Positions 26,323 through 34,938 of a stretch of 64,000 nt of DNA are shown here, one piece after another. The DNA is from Limiplasma sp031549415 (GTDB taxonomy: Bacteria; Bacillota; Clostridia; Christensenellales; Aristaeellaceae). A model generated the notes under the pieces. It saw only the letters and a list, made by a program, of their open reading frames with translations, did not search any database and was not told the DNA's origin. The position numbers and the translations under genes are program-made. Location: positions 62,001-126,000 of the forward strand of contig JAVBPU010000025.1 of assembly GCA_031549415.1 (NCBI GenBank), given 5' to 3'. How positions within the stretch are numbered: position 1 is the stretch's first letter; each line of letters begins with the position of its first letter.

Positions 26323-27690
26323 TCAGTCCACCACAAGAAAAGGACTTTCCCGCAAGCCGTCTGGGTCCAGCAACTCCCCGTAGCAGACCCGCATCACCGC
26401 GCGGCCCAGCATCCCCACCCGGTTATAGGTCTTGCGGTTGTTGCAGCCATTGGTCAGCATCACCACGCCGGTACGATCCTTTGGGTCAAAATAGGCCGCG
26501 CACAGCATGCCATTGGCCTTGCCGCCATGGCCAAACATCAGGCGGCCTTCCACCTGGTTATTCTCAATAATGTTCATAAACAATCCGTTTGCGCATGCCC
26601 CGGCCACGCTGCCCCGGCCCCCCTGGGGAGAGGTCATCTCCAACACGGTTTTCCCTTTCAGCAAGGTCGTCCCCTGGTACACGCCGCCTTCGCACAGCAT
26701 GGCTAGCAGCTTGGCTAAATCCGGCGCGGAAATGATGAGCTTTCCCGCCGTCAGGATGTAGTCCTTTTCCGGCTGGGGGGTCACAATGCGGGTAGGGTCC
26801 TCTCGCAGGGTCTTGATGCGCCTTTTGCTGGGCATTTCATACATATCCGCCAGGAACAGGCTTTCCGGCAGCAAGGCGGCCTGGTAACCCGCCGTGATGC
26901 CCAACGGCCCAAAAACATGTTCCTTCATATAATCATCCACAGTCTGTCCGGAGAGCTTTTCCAGCAGGCTGCCTGCGATGCCCCCGCCGAAATTGCTGTA
27001 CTCATACCGGCTGCCCGGCTGAATATCGGAATAAAACAGATAGGAAAGCCGCTCCCTCACGAACAACTGGGACAGCGGTTCCCCCCGGCCATACAGGGCG
27101 GCCTGATAAAAGCCGTTGTCCCGAAGGCTGGCGGTGTGGCTCATCACCTGGCGCAACGTGATAGGGACGTCCGGAAAATGCGGGTTGCGGATGGGAAAAC
27201 CCAAAATGCCGCCAATGTCATCATCCAGCCCCGCCTTGCCCTGCTCCACCAGTTGCATCAGGCCAATGCCCACCACCATCTTGCCAATGCTGCCCACCTG
27301 AAAGGCCGTATCCTCGGTAACAGGGGCCTCATTTCGCAGCCGATCCCCATAGACATGGGTGAAAGTGACCTTGCCATTTTGGATGAACGCCACGCTGGCT
27401 CCCATGGTGGTGTAGCGCCGAAATACCTCGTTGAGCTTTTCCCGCAAGTCCTTCTGCGGGTCCGCCACCAACTGCGCTAAATCTGCTTCATCTGCGGCCA
27501 GTTCCTGGGAGGTGATCTCCTCCGGCGGCTCTTCTTCTGACGGCGCTTCCGCCACCGTATTTTCGGCTGCACCGGCGGCCCAGGCGGGCATTGGCCCTTG
27601 CGGGAAAGGATGCCAAAGCAGCAGCAGCGCCAGCAGCGCACAAATGCAGGCCTTCTTCCGGCCCCATGGGGCCTTTGTGCTTCTTCTCAT
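26323..27690 (-). CDS. Secreted serine hydrolase, beta-lactamase/penicillin-binding fold
   Basis: A 455-residue exported protein. A basic N-terminus and hydrophobic core (ICALLALLLLWHPF) form a signal peptide probably cut near AWA-AG around residue 39, followed by a Glu/Ala-rich acidic linker. The catalytic domain has SxxK as GSIGK, the Tyr motif YEYSNFGGG and HGG in MFGHGGKANG. These residues fit the class C beta-lactamase-like family of D-Ala-D-Ala peptidases and esterases acting outside the membrane. AGGAG precedes the ATG. Distinct from the cytoplasmic relative at 10641. Confidence 0.85.
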   Translation of the reverse strand: MRRSTKAPWGRKKACICALLALLLLWHPFPQGPMPAWAAGAAENTVAEAPSEEEPPEEITSQELAADEADLAQLVADPQKDLREKLNEVFRRYTTMGASVAFIQNGKVTFTHVYGDRLRNEAPVTEDTAFQVGSIGKMVVGIGLMQLVEQGKAGLDDDIGGILGFPIRNPHFPDVPITLRQVMSHTASLRDNGFYQAALYGRGEPLSQLFVRERLSYLFYSDIQPGSRYEYSNFGGGIAGSLLEKLSGQTVDDYMKEHVFGPLGITAGYQAALLPESLFLADMYEMPSKRRIKTLREDPTRIVTPQPEKDYILTAGKLIISAPDLAKLLAMLCEGGVYQGTTLLKGKTVLEMTSPQGGRGSVAGACANGLFMNIIENNQVEGRLMFGHGGKANGMLCAAYFDPKDRTGVVMLTNGCNNRKTYNRVGMLGRAVMRVCYGELLDPDGLRESPFLVVD

Positions 27691-27709
27691 GCGGTTGCTC
27701 CTGTTTTCT

Positions 27710-28618
27710 TTAGAATAGGGCTAGCTGGGTGGGGCACCCGGCCCGCGCCGCCCGGTTGATGTCTGTGAACCGGTGCAGCAGCCCACGCCTTGCGCAGGCT
27801 TCCTCATAGCGCGCCCTTAGGGCTTCGGCCTGGGGCGCGACACAGCTATATTGCAGCCCAAAGGCGTCCACAAATTTCTGCTTGATCCCTTGGAAGGAAG
27901 GGTCCTTGTCCAGATGGGCGTAAAAATACTCTCGGTTGCCGGTACGCAGGGTCATGCCAAAATGGCAAACCGCATACCGTCCGCCTGCCTCTGCGGTTTT
28001 CTCCAGCAGGGCTTCCAGGTTGTCCCAGCTATCCGTCAGAAAAGGCACCACGGGGCATATCCAGGTCCCCACAAACACCCCGGCCTGGGCCAGTTCCTTC
28101 ATGGCGGCAAAGCGCTGGCTGGTGGGCGGCGCCCCTGGTTCCAAGCGGAGGCTCAAAGCGTCCTCCGCCGCTGTGATGGAGAAGGTTCCATACACCGGGG
28201 CGGTTTTGCCCATGTCCGCCAGCACATCCGCATCCCGGGCCATCAGCGTCCCTTTGGTGGTCAGCCCTGCCCCGAAGCCGTATTTTTTCAGAAGCAGCAG
28301 GGATTGCCGGGTAATCTCCAGGTCCTTCTCCATCCGGTTGTAGGGGTCGCTGGCAGCCCCCACCGCCACCACGCCGGGCTTTTTCTTCTGGCGCAGTTCC
28401 TGCTCCAGCATAGCAAGGCAATCCTTCTTATGCCGAATGTGGTCAAAGCGCTCGATGCGGTAGCATTCGCTCCGGGTATCGCAATAAATGCAGCCGTGGT
28501 TGCAGCCACGGTACAGGTTTATGTTGTAATCCGCCAGAAAAAAAGCGTCCTCAGGATAGCGGACAGGGCTTAACAACCGTTTGGCCAAAAAGGTCTCCGC
28601 CGGCAGCCCTGTTTCCAT
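27710..28618 (-). CDS. Radical SAM protein, SPL/Rv2578c-like
   Basis: A 302-residue enzyme with the radical SAM cluster motif CNHGCIYC (CxxxCxxC) preceded by YNINLYRGC, and a later GAASDPYNRMEKDLEITR typical of the spore-photoproduct-lyase-like radical SAM group. The reaction is unknown; members of this group act on nucleic acids or are uncharacterised. The start at 28618 (METGLPAETF) follows AAGGGGAAGG; the longer open frame to 28831 crosses the promoter and is rejected. Divergent from the nucleotidase gene. Confidence 0.85.
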   Translation of the reverse strand: METGLPAETFLAKRLLSPVRYPEDAFFLADYNINLYRGCNHGCIYCDTRSECYRIERFDHIRHKKDCLAMLEQELRQKKKPGVVAVGAASDPYNRMEKDLEITRQSLLLLKKYGFGAGLTTKGTLMARDADVLADMGKTAPVYGTFSITAAEDALSLRLEPGAPPTSQRFAAMKELAQAGVFVGTWICPVVPFLTDSWDNLEALLEKTAEAGGRYAVCHFGMTLRTGNREYFYAHLDKDPSFQGIKQKFVDAFGLQYSCVAPQAEALRARYEEACARRGLLHRFTDINRAARAGCPTQLALF

Positions 28619-28649
28619 AGCCTTCCCCTTTGCTTCCGCGTTTTTTGTC

Positions 28650-28678
28650 AGTATACGAAGGGCGCTTCCCCCTGTCAA
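28650..28678 (-). promoter_or_regulatory. Promoter of the radical SAM gene
   Basis: TTGACA, 17 bases, TATACT on the minus strand, about 30 bases upstream of the start codon. Confidence 0.8.
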
Positions 28679-28757
28679 GCTTCCCTTTACCCCGGCGGCC
28701 TGATGTGGTATCCTACTTCCGTTCCTGTTTTCCCATTTTTCCAAGGAGGCTTTTCCT

Positions 28758-29441
28758 ATGAAATACGATCTGTTGCTCAGCGATGCGGACGGCACGCTGT
28801 TTGACTTTCTGGCGGGAGAGCGCAATGCCATCCGTTCCTTGTTTCTAGAGTGCGGCCTGCCCGCAGAGGATCAGGCCATCACCCTGTACAGCAGTATCAA
28901 TGAGAGCCATTGGAAAAAGCTGGAACGGGGCGAAACCACCCAGGCCCGGCTGCGGGTGGAGCGTTTCCAGGAATTTTTACAAGCCATAGGGGCCCAGGGT
29001 GACCCGGGACTGATGAGCGAGCGTTATGTGGAACTGCTGGGCCAGCAACGCATTTTGATTCCCGGCGCGCTGGACCTTTGCCGCCGGGTGTCCCAGCATA
29101 TGCCCATTTATTTGGTAACCAACGGCCTGTCCAAGGTGCAGCGCAGCCGCTTCCAGGGCTGCGAGCTTTCCCCGTACCTCTCCGGTTTTTTGATCAGCGA
29201 GGAGGTGGGGCATGCTAAGCCTGACCCCCATATGCTGGTGGAGGCCATGCGGCTTTGTGGCGTAAGCCTGCCCCGGCGGGTGGCGCTGCTGGGTGACAGC
29301 GTATCGGCGGACATTGGCGCGGCCCAGGCGGCGGGCGTGGACAGCATCTTGTTTGTAAACGGCGGCGCTGTGCCCGAAAGCCACGGGGCGACTTTCGTAG
29401 CGTCCACCTTGGAGCAGGCGGCGGACCTTCTTTTGCAATAA
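28758..29441 (+). CDS. HAD hydrolase, YjjG-type pyrimidine nucleotidase
   Basis: A 227-residue HAD-IA phosphatase. Motif I is LLLSDADGTLFDF (nucleophile Asp then DGTL), motif II is IYLVTNGLSKVQRSRF, Lys/motif III HAKPDPHMLVEA and motif IV LLGDSVSADIGAA. The TNGxxxxQxxR segment and length match the YjjG family, which dephosphorylates non-canonical pyrimidine nucleotides and so cleans the nucleotide pool. AAGGAGG precedes the ATG. A TGGTATCCT element near 28710 may be its extended -10. Confidence 0.88.
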   Translation: MKYDLLLSDADGTLFDFLAGERNAIRSLFLECGLPAEDQAITLYSSINESHWKKLERGETTQARLRVERFQEFLQAIGAQGDPGLMSERYVELLGQQRILIPGALDLCRRVSQHMPIYLVTNGLSKVQRSRFQGCELSPYLSGFLISEEVGHAKPDPHMLVEAMRLCGVSLPRRVALLGDSVSADIGAAQAAGVDSILFVNGGAVPESHGATFVASTLEQAADLLLQ

Positions 29442-29456
29442 ACCACAGGCGGGCGG

Positions 29457-29703
29457 AGGCCCCATAGTGTGCGGGGCAAGACCCAGAGCCCCTTTATTTG
29501 CAACGATCCACGGTGACAAAGCAAATATCAACGGCATAGCCATGCGTCTTGATCCTCAAAAAGGGAGTCGAATGTAGGAAGCAAAAAGGATGCGTCTTTT
29601 TGCATTCTGGCCACGTAAAACGCGGCCAGAGAAAGGGTCCAGGGCGAAAGCCCTGGTGGAGGGGCGGAGGCGAAGCCTCTGCGTCAATACGGCGGCCGTG
29701 ATA
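29457..29703 (+). repeat. Multi-hairpin dispersed repeat, copy B
   Basis: Homologous to copy A from about GGCCCCAT through CCTTTATTTG to CCGTGAT, with the same CTGGCCACG/CG-GGCCAG, CCAGGGC-GAAA-GCCCTGG and GGAGGC-GAA-GCCTCT hairpins. It lacks the left ~150 bases of copy A and the GGCACCG hairpin is decayed. It occupies most of the gap 29442-29789 and ends 15 bases upstream of the frr -35. Confidence 0.85.
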
Positions 29704-29718
29704 AACCAGCGCTTTCCC

Positions 29719-29747
29719 TTGCCTTTTCCCCTGAAACAAGGTAAAAT
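29719..29747 (+). promoter_or_regulatory. frr promoter
   Basis: TTGCCT, 17 bases, TAAAAT, about 40 bases before the frr start. Confidence 0.65.
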
Positions 29748-29789
29748 AATACCAATCATTTCCGATCCATATAGAAAGGGTGGCTTCTG

Positions 29790-30347
29790 ATGTATCAAGA
29801 GGTTATCAATGTAGCAAAGGAAAAAATGCAAAAGACGACCTCCGTCTTTCAAGGGGAGCTTCGCAGCCTGCGAGCCGGCCGTGCCAACCCCCAATTGCTG
29901 GAACGCGTCATGGTGGATTACTACGGCACCCAAACGCCCCTGCCCCAGATGGGCAACATCACCTCCCCCGAGCCCCGCATGCTGCTCATTTCCCTGTGGG
30001 ACCCCAAGGCCATTCCCCTGGTGGAAAAGGCAATTCAAAAAAGCGACCTGGGCCTCAATCCCAGCAACGATGGCAAGCTCATCCGCCTGGTGATCCCAGA
30101 GTTGAATGAGGAGCGCCGCAAAGACCTGACCAAGCTGGTGCGCAAGGGCGTGGAGGAAGCCAAGGTGGCCGTCCGCTCCATTCGCCGGGACGCCATGGAA
30201 CAGTTTAAGAAGCTGGAAAAGGACGGAAAAATCACCGAGGATGACCAGGGCAAGGCGGAAAAGAAGATGCAGGATGCAACCGACGCCGCCATCAAAAGCC
30301 TGGACGAGCTGGCCGCCCAAAAGGAAAAGGAAATCATGGAGGTGTGA
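29790..30347 (+). CDS. frr: Ribosome recycling factor
   Basis: Splits post-termination ribosomes together with EF-G. The 185-residue length is standard; hallmark sequences are LRAGRANPQLLERV, YYGTQTPLPQMGNI and the C-terminal RRDAMEQFKKLEKDGKITED. AAAGGGTGG lies upstream of the ATG. First gene of the frr-uppS-cdsA-dxr-rseP block; the next small ORF starts 18 bases after its stop. Confidence 0.97.
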   Translation: MYQEVINVAKEKMQKTTSVFQGELRSLRAGRANPQLLERVMVDYYGTQTPLPQMGNITSPEPRMLLISLWDPKAIPLVEKAIQKSDLGLNPSNDGKLIRLVIPELNEERRKDLTKLVRKGVEEAKVAVRSIRRDAMEQFKKLEKDGKITEDDQGKAEKKMQDATDAAIKSLDELAAQKEKEIMEV

Positions 30348-30364
30348 TCCCTCCCGGAGGGCGT

Positions 30365-30634
30365 ATGCAACAGACCTTTGAACATTTGCTGGGCCTTTCC
30401 GCCCCCACGGCGCTGGCGCTTCTGGCGGCATCCGGCATCCTGGACGTGCAGGTGAAGCTCACCGCGGCCCCGCCCCGAAAGAACCCCTCGCCGGAGGATT
30501 TGCTGCGAAGCCCGGAGGGCGAAGCCCATGGCTATGCTTCCACCCGGGTGGTGGCCGTGCAGGACGAGGGGCATACCCTGCTGGTTTCCCGCTTTTTGGT
30601 GGATTCCCCCCGCCTTCGGCAAGAAGCCCCCTGA
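30365..30634 (+). CDS. Small conserved-position ORF between frr and uppS, function unknown
   Basis: An 89-residue candidate protein, MQQTFEHLLGLSAPTALALL at the start and ending RQEAP. GGAGGGCG sits directly upstream of the ATG at a good spacing, and codon choice resembles its neighbours. A Pro/Lys-containing middle precedes a probable beta-rich part (STRVVAVQDEGHTLLVSRFL). I do not recognise a family. An in-frame GTG at 30344 overlapping the frr stop is less likely. Confidence 0.6.
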   Translation: MQQTFEHLLGLSAPTALALLAASGILDVQVKLTAAPPRKNPSPEDLLRSPEGEAHGYASTRVVAVQDEGHTLLVSRFLVDSPRLRQEAP

Positions 30635-30680
30635 GCGGCAGGATTCCCTCGCTTTCATTTTCCTTTGAAAGGATTTTCCT

Positions 30681-31421
30681 ATGACCGCCACCCACCCGCC
30701 AACGCTGGACCTAACCCGACTTCCCCGTCACGTGGCCATCATCATGGATGGCAACGGGCGTTGGGCCAAAAAACATAAGCTCAAAATTGCCCTGGGGCAC
30801 CGCACCGGCACCGAAGCCCTGCGGGAGATTATCCGTAACAGCAGCGATATCGGCATCAAGTCCCTGTCCCTGTATGCCTTTTCCACGGAAAACTGGGGCC
30901 GCTCTCCCGTCGAGGTGGAGGCCCTGATGGCCTTGATGCTGGAGTTTTTCCACAGCGAGATTGACGAGCTGGACGAAAAAAACGTGCGCATCACCATCTT
31001 GGGGGACAAGAGCGGCCTGCCGGAACCCCAGCGCAAAGCGCTGGAGCAGGCGGAGGCCCGCACCGGGAAGAACACAGGGCTGCGGCTGAACATCGCCATC
31101 AACTACGGGGCCCGGGCTGAATGGGTCCGCGCCACCCGCTTGCTGGCCCAGCAGGTGGCGGAAGGGTCCCTGAAGCCGGAGGACATCAACGAAAGCGCCT
31201 TGGCAGCCCATCTGTACACCGCCGGGCAGGAGGATGTGGACCTGCTGATCCGCACCAGCGGGGAAATGCGGCTGAGCAATTTTTTGCTATACCAGTGCGC
31301 CTATGCGGAATTCCTGTTCCCCACGGTGCTCTGGCCGGATTTCTCCCTGGCCCATTACCATGAAGCCCTGGCGGCCTACCAGCAACGGGACCGCAGATAC
31401 GGCAAGCGGGAGAACGCCTGA
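30681..31421 (+). CDS. uppS: Undecaprenyl diphosphate synthase
   Basis: Cis-prenyltransferase that makes the C55 carrier lipid for peptidoglycan and teichoic acids. The 246-residue protein has the family motifs HVAIIMDGNGRWAKK with the catalytic Asp, GHRTGTEALR, SLYAFSTENWGR and the C-terminal DLLIRTSGEMRLSNFLLYQ. AAAGGA precedes the ATG. It supplies the same lipid pathway as dxr and ispG in this block. Confidence 0.97.
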   Translation: MTATHPPTLDLTRLPRHVAIIMDGNGRWAKKHKLKIALGHRTGTEALREIIRNSSDIGIKSLSLYAFSTENWGRSPVEVEALMALMLEFFHSEIDELDEKNVRITILGDKSGLPEPQRKALEQAEARTGKNTGLRLNIAINYGARAEWVRATRLLAQQVAEGSLKPEDINESALAAHLYTAGQEDVDLLIRTSGEMRLSNFLLYQCAYAEFLFPTVLWPDFSLAHYHEALAAYQQRDRRYGKRENA

Positions 31422-31459
31422 TTTTCCCGCTCTCTAGACTGTAGTAAGGAAGGATCACC

Positions 31460-32290
31460 ATGGCACAGCGTACCATCACGGGGACCCTTATGACCTTGGC
31501 CTTGGCGGCTCTGCTCTATTTTGGCGGCTGGGTCTTTGCCATCGCCGCCTTCCTGGTGTTTGCCTTGGCCATTTACGAGGAATTGCACGCCCTCACCCTG
31601 GCCGGGCACAACCCGGTTCGCTGGGCTTCCTATGCCGCGCTGGTCATCAGCGTTCCTATGATGTTCCTTTATTCCTATACCGTCATTATGCCCATTTTGG
31701 TGGTGCTCAGCTTTTGCATATTGCTGCAGGTGATGCGCCGCACCGAGCCGGATTTGGTGGATGTGCTGGTCAGCGTCCTTCCTATGCTGACGCTGGTGTT
31801 TCCCGCCATGTCCCTCTTTGGCCTGTTGGTGGTGCAGCCCCAGCCTTTGCAGCTCTTTTTCCTGGTGATGCTGTTTGTCATTGCCATTGGCAGCGATACC
31901 TGCGCCTATTTTGTAGGCTCCTGGCTAGGCGGGCCCAAGCTGGCCCCCCACATCAGCCCCAAAAAGACCCTTTCCGGCTCCCTGGGCGGCCTGGTGGCCA
32001 GCATTCTGCTGGCGGCGCTGACCGGGTGGATTTTTTCCTTATGCGTTCCCGATTGGCCCTGGCCGCCTGTCTGGGCCAACATGCTGGTGGGTTTCTTTGG
32101 CGGCGTGGCCGGGCAGGTAGGCGACCTGTTTGCCAGTATGGTGAAACGCCATTGCAAGGTGAAGGACTTTGGCAACCTGTTCCCCGGCCATGGCGGCATG
32201 CTGGACCGTCTGGACAGCATCGCCTTTGTGGCCATCATTGTGTATTGCTACCGTATCATTTTGCTGCTGGGCAGTACGCCGGTGGAATAA
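31460..32290 (+). CDS. cdsA: Phosphatidate cytidylyltransferase
   Basis: Integral membrane enzyme converting phosphatidate and CTP to CDP-diacylglycerol, the branch point of phospholipid synthesis. The 276 residues form about eight hydrophobic segments; the CdsA signature near the C-terminus reads SPKKTLSGSLGG ... KRHCKVKDFGNLFPGHGGML DRLDS (metal and substrate residues), as expected. AAGGAAGGA precedes the ATG, 38 bases after uppS. Confidence 0.96.
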   Translation: MAQRTITGTLMTLALAALLYFGGWVFAIAAFLVFALAIYEELHALTLAGHNPVRWASYAALVISVPMMFLYSYTVIMPILVVLSFCILLQVMRRTEPDLVDVLVSVLPMLTLVFPAMSLFGLLVVQPQPLQLFFLVMLFVIAIGSDTCAYFVGSWLGGPKLAPHISPKKTLSGSLGGLVASILLAALTGWIFSLCVPDWPWPPVWANMLVGFFGGVAGQVGDLFASMVKRHCKVKDFGNLFPGHGGMLDRLDSIAFVAIIVYCYRIILLLGSTPVE

Positions 32291-32425
32291 GCGCAAGGGC
32301 CAGCGCCATGGACCCTTGATTCGCCCGCATGATGCGTACCCTGAGCAGAAAAGACAGCCCTCTTTGGTTGCCCCCAATTCCTAGAACGCTTTTATTGGGT
32401 TGTTTCGGGCTTTTCCCTGCTTGCT

Positions 32426-32467
32426 CCCATTTTCGCGTATACCGCCGAAAATGGGCTTTCCTTTTTC
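32426..32467 (+). terminator. Terminator or attenuator between cdsA and dxr
   Basis: CCCATTTTCG, 10-base loop, CGAAAATGGG, then CTTTCCTTTTT. A smaller CCCAAT/ATTGGG pair lies just upstream (about 32371-32400). No promoter is evident between this hairpin and dxr, so it may be a partial terminator. Confidence 0.6.
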
Positions 32468-32502
32468 CCCCGACTCACTCCCCTTCCAAAGGAGGTTCCC
32501 CC

Positions 32503-33681
32503 ATGTCTTTTGCTCCCCGCCGCATGGCTGTGTTGGGTTCCACCGGCAGCATCGGCACCCAGGCCCTGGAGGTCACCGCTCTCCACCCGGACAAATTCTC
32601 CATCACGGCTCTCACCGCCTATGCCAACAAGGACCTGCTGTTTGCGCAGGTCCGGGCTTTCCGGCCCCAAATGGCGGGGCTCATTCAGCCCATCCCGTTG
32701 GAGGACATCCCGCAGGACCTGCGTTTTTGCCGCTGGGTCTTTGGCAAGGAGGCCCTAACGCTGGCTTCGGAGACCGATTGTGACGACGTGCTGGTGTCCG
32801 TGGTGGGCATGGCGGGGCTGGAAGGCGTGCTGGCGGCGCTGTCCAAGGGAAAGCGTGTGCTGTTGGCCAACAAGGAAGCCCTGGTCACCGGCGGGCAACT
32901 GGTGACCCAGGCTGCCGCCAAGCTGGGCCCCCAGGCCCTGCTGCCCGTGGACAGCGAGCACAGCGCCATTTTCCAGTGCCTGCAAGCTGCGGACGGCAAT
33001 CCGGTCCAGACCCTGTACCTCACCTGCTCCGGCGGGCCTTTCCGTACTTGGAGCCAAGCCGAGATCCGTGCCGCCACCAAAGGCCAGGCCTTACAGCACC
33101 CCAACTGGGTGATGGGCCAGAAGATCACCATTGACAGCGCCACCTTGTTTAACAAGGCGTTGGAAATCATTGAAGCCAAATGGTTGTTTCACGTGGACCC
33201 TTCGCAGATCCAGGTGGTCATCCACCCGCAAAGCGTGGTCCACAGCGGGGTTGGCTTTGTGGATGGCGCGGTGTTGGCCCAGCTGGGCACGCCGGATATG
33301 CGGCTGCCTATTTTGTATGCCATGAGCTTTCCCCACCGCCTGGCCACCGGGGGCGCTCCCCTGGACCTGTTCTCTCTGGGGTCGCTCACCTTTGAACAGC
33401 CGGACCCGGTCCGCTTCCCCTCCCTGCGCATGGCCCGGGAGGCCCTGGCGGCGGGCGGCGCGGCCGCCTGTGTGCTCAACGCCGCCAACGAGGTGGCCGT
33501 GGCGCATTTTTTACAATCCCCCGGCGGGAATGGCATGCCTCTGGGTCGAATCTATGAAGTGGTGGAGGATTGCTTGCAAAAGCTGGCCCACCTGCCCGCT
33601 TCCTCCCTGGCGGAAGTGTTGGAGGCGGACCGGCAAGCCCGGCAGCGGGCTACGCAGCTTTTGACCGCCCAGGCACAATAA
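32503..33681 (+). CDS. dxr: 1-deoxy-D-xylulose 5-phosphate reductoisomerase
   Basis: Second enzyme of the MEP pathway: converts DXP to MEP with NADPH. The 392 residues start with the NADPH-binding GSTGSIGTQALEV and include LLANKEALVTGG, the metal site PVDSEHSAIFQCL, MGQKITIDSATLFNKALEIIE and HPQSVVHSGVGF. AAAGGAGG precedes the ATG at 32503; the frame extends to 32329 across the hairpin and is rejected. Confidence 0.97.
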   Translation: MSFAPRRMAVLGSTGSIGTQALEVTALHPDKFSITALTAYANKDLLFAQVRAFRPQMAGLIQPIPLEDIPQDLRFCRWVFGKEALTLASETDCDDVLVSVVGMAGLEGVLAALSKGKRVLLANKEALVTGGQLVTQAAAKLGPQALLPVDSEHSAIFQCLQAADGNPVQTLYLTCSGGPFRTWSQAEIRAATKGQALQHPNWVMGQKITIDSATLFNKALEIIEAKWLFHVDPSQIQVVIHPQSVVHSGVGFVDGAVLAQLGTPDMRLPILYAMSFPHRLATGGAPLDLFSLGSLTFEQPDPVRFPSLRMAREALAAGGAAACVLNAANEVAVAHFLQSPGGNGMPLGRIYEVVEDCLQKLAHLPASSLAEVLEADRQARQRATQLLTAQAQ

Positions 33682-33759
33682 AGCCTCCTTTTTCTGCATA
33701 AGCTATCCCGATGGCTCGCCACGTGGCCTGTGATCCCTCTCTTGAAAGGAATTGACTGC

Positions 33760-34821
33760 ATGACCATTTTGTATATTCTGTTGGCGCTCTTTCTGCTGGG
33801 CATTCTCATCACGGTGCATGAGTTTGGCCATTTCATCGCGGCACGGCTGACGGGCATTGCTGTGAAGGAGTTTTCCATCGGCTTTGGCCCTAAAATTCTG
33901 CAATGGAAAAGCAAAAAACACGAAACCCGCTTTTCCCTGCGGCCCATTCCCATGGGCGGCTACTGCATGTTTTACGGCGATACGGATGACGACCCAAAGG
34001 GGGTTAAGCAGGACGATCCCCGCAATTATAACAAAGCGCCCGTTTGGAAACGCATGCTCAGCGTGCTTTGTGGCCCGCTGATGAATTTTGTGCTGGCCTT
34101 TGTGGTGGCGGTGGTGCTGATGGCCGGGTATGGCCTGATGCCCACGCAGCCCTTTGTGGAAAGCGTGGAGCAGGGCATGCCCGCCCAGGCGGGTGGCCTG
34201 CAGGCCGGGGATGTATTTATGAAAATCGGCGGCCAGGCCCTGGATGGAAAATCCGTGCAGGACATCTCCTCCGCCATTGACGCCTCCGGCCCCAGCAGTT
34301 CCATTCCTTTTACGGTTTTGCGGGATGGCCAGGAGATTACTTTGCCCATCACCCCCATCAGGGATGAGGCGGCAAACCGGTACCGTATCGGCATCACCAT
34401 CAGCGGGTACACCCGCATCACTGCGGACAAGGTGATCCCCGCCGCCTGGGACAGCTGCGTGTACGCCAGCCGGGCCATTCTGGACGCCCTGGGCAAGCTG
34501 GTGACCACCGGGGAAGGTCTTAACGAAACCGCCGGGCCGGTGGGCGTGGTGCAATTGGTGGCCGAGCAGACCCGGCAGGGCGGGCTGGAAATCTTCTTAA
34601 ACCTCATGGTGATCATTTCCATCAATTTGGGCCTGGTGAACCTGTTCCCCATTCCCGGCCTGGACGGCAGCCGTCTGGTGTTCATGCTCATCGAGGCCGT
34701 CCGGCGCAAACCTGTCAGCCCCAAAATTGAGTCCAGCATTCACCTGGCCGGGTATATGCTGCTGTTTTGCCTGATGCTGTTTTTCACCTTCAAGGACGTG
34801 GGGCGGATTTTAGGCGCGTAG
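33760..34821 (+). CDS. rseP: RIP metalloprotease RseP
   Basis: Site-2-type intramembrane zinc protease that cleaves membrane-embedded anti-sigma factors and signal-peptide remnants. In 353 residues: first TM with zinc motif HEFGH (ILITVHEFGHFIAARL), a single central PDZ domain (AGGLQAGDVFMKIGGQAL), and the third zinc ligand motif NLFPIPGLDGSR. GAAAGGA precedes the ATG at 33760. It ends in a terminator; in most relatives ispG would follow directly, but here an island intervenes. Confidence 0.96.
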   Translation: MTILYILLALFLLGILITVHEFGHFIAARLTGIAVKEFSIGFGPKILQWKSKKHETRFSLRPIPMGGYCMFYGDTDDDPKGVKQDDPRNYNKAPVWKRMLSVLCGPLMNFVLAFVVAVVLMAGYGLMPTQPFVESVEQGMPAQAGGLQAGDVFMKIGGQALDGKSVQDISSAIDASGPSSSIPFTVLRDGQEITLPITPIRDEAANRYRIGITISGYTRITADKVIPAAWDSCVYASRAILDALGKLVTTGEGLNETAGPVGVVQLVAEQTRQGGLEIFLNLMVIISINLGLVNLFPIPGLDGSRLVFMLIEAVRRKPVSPKIESSIHLAGYMLLFCLMLFFTFKDVGRILGA

Positions 34822-34845
34822 GGGTTCGGACCTTTGCCAATACTG

Positions 34846-34872
34846 TCCACCGCATTCATGCGGTGGATTTTT
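34846..34872 (+). terminator. Terminator after rseP
   Basis: TCCACCGCA-TTCA-TGCGGTGGA followed by TTTTT; a perfect 9-bp stem. Confidence 0.88.
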
Positions 34873-34885
34873 GTTGTACACAACC

Positions 34886-34918
34886 CCCATGTCGCTGCGG
34901 GAAGCCAGGCGACATGGG
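34886..34918 (-). terminator. Hairpin after the YbaK-like gene
   Basis: CCCATGTCGC/GCGACATGGG, a perfect 10-bp stem with 13-base loop but without a strong T-run on the minus strand. Confidence 0.45.
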
Positions 34919-34938
34919 CGGGTGTATTGACAATTCTT

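Noticed and set aside
25907..26383. A 158-codon plus-strand frame in repeat copy A with similar peptides readable from copies B and C
   Set aside because: The similarity comes from DNA homology; copies B and C break or lack a common start, and the hairpin arms explain the conservation better.
33185..33200. TGTTTCACGTGGACCC, 13/16 match to parS
   Set aside because: It lies in dxr and encodes the conserved LFHVDPSQ segment, so coding constraint can explain it.
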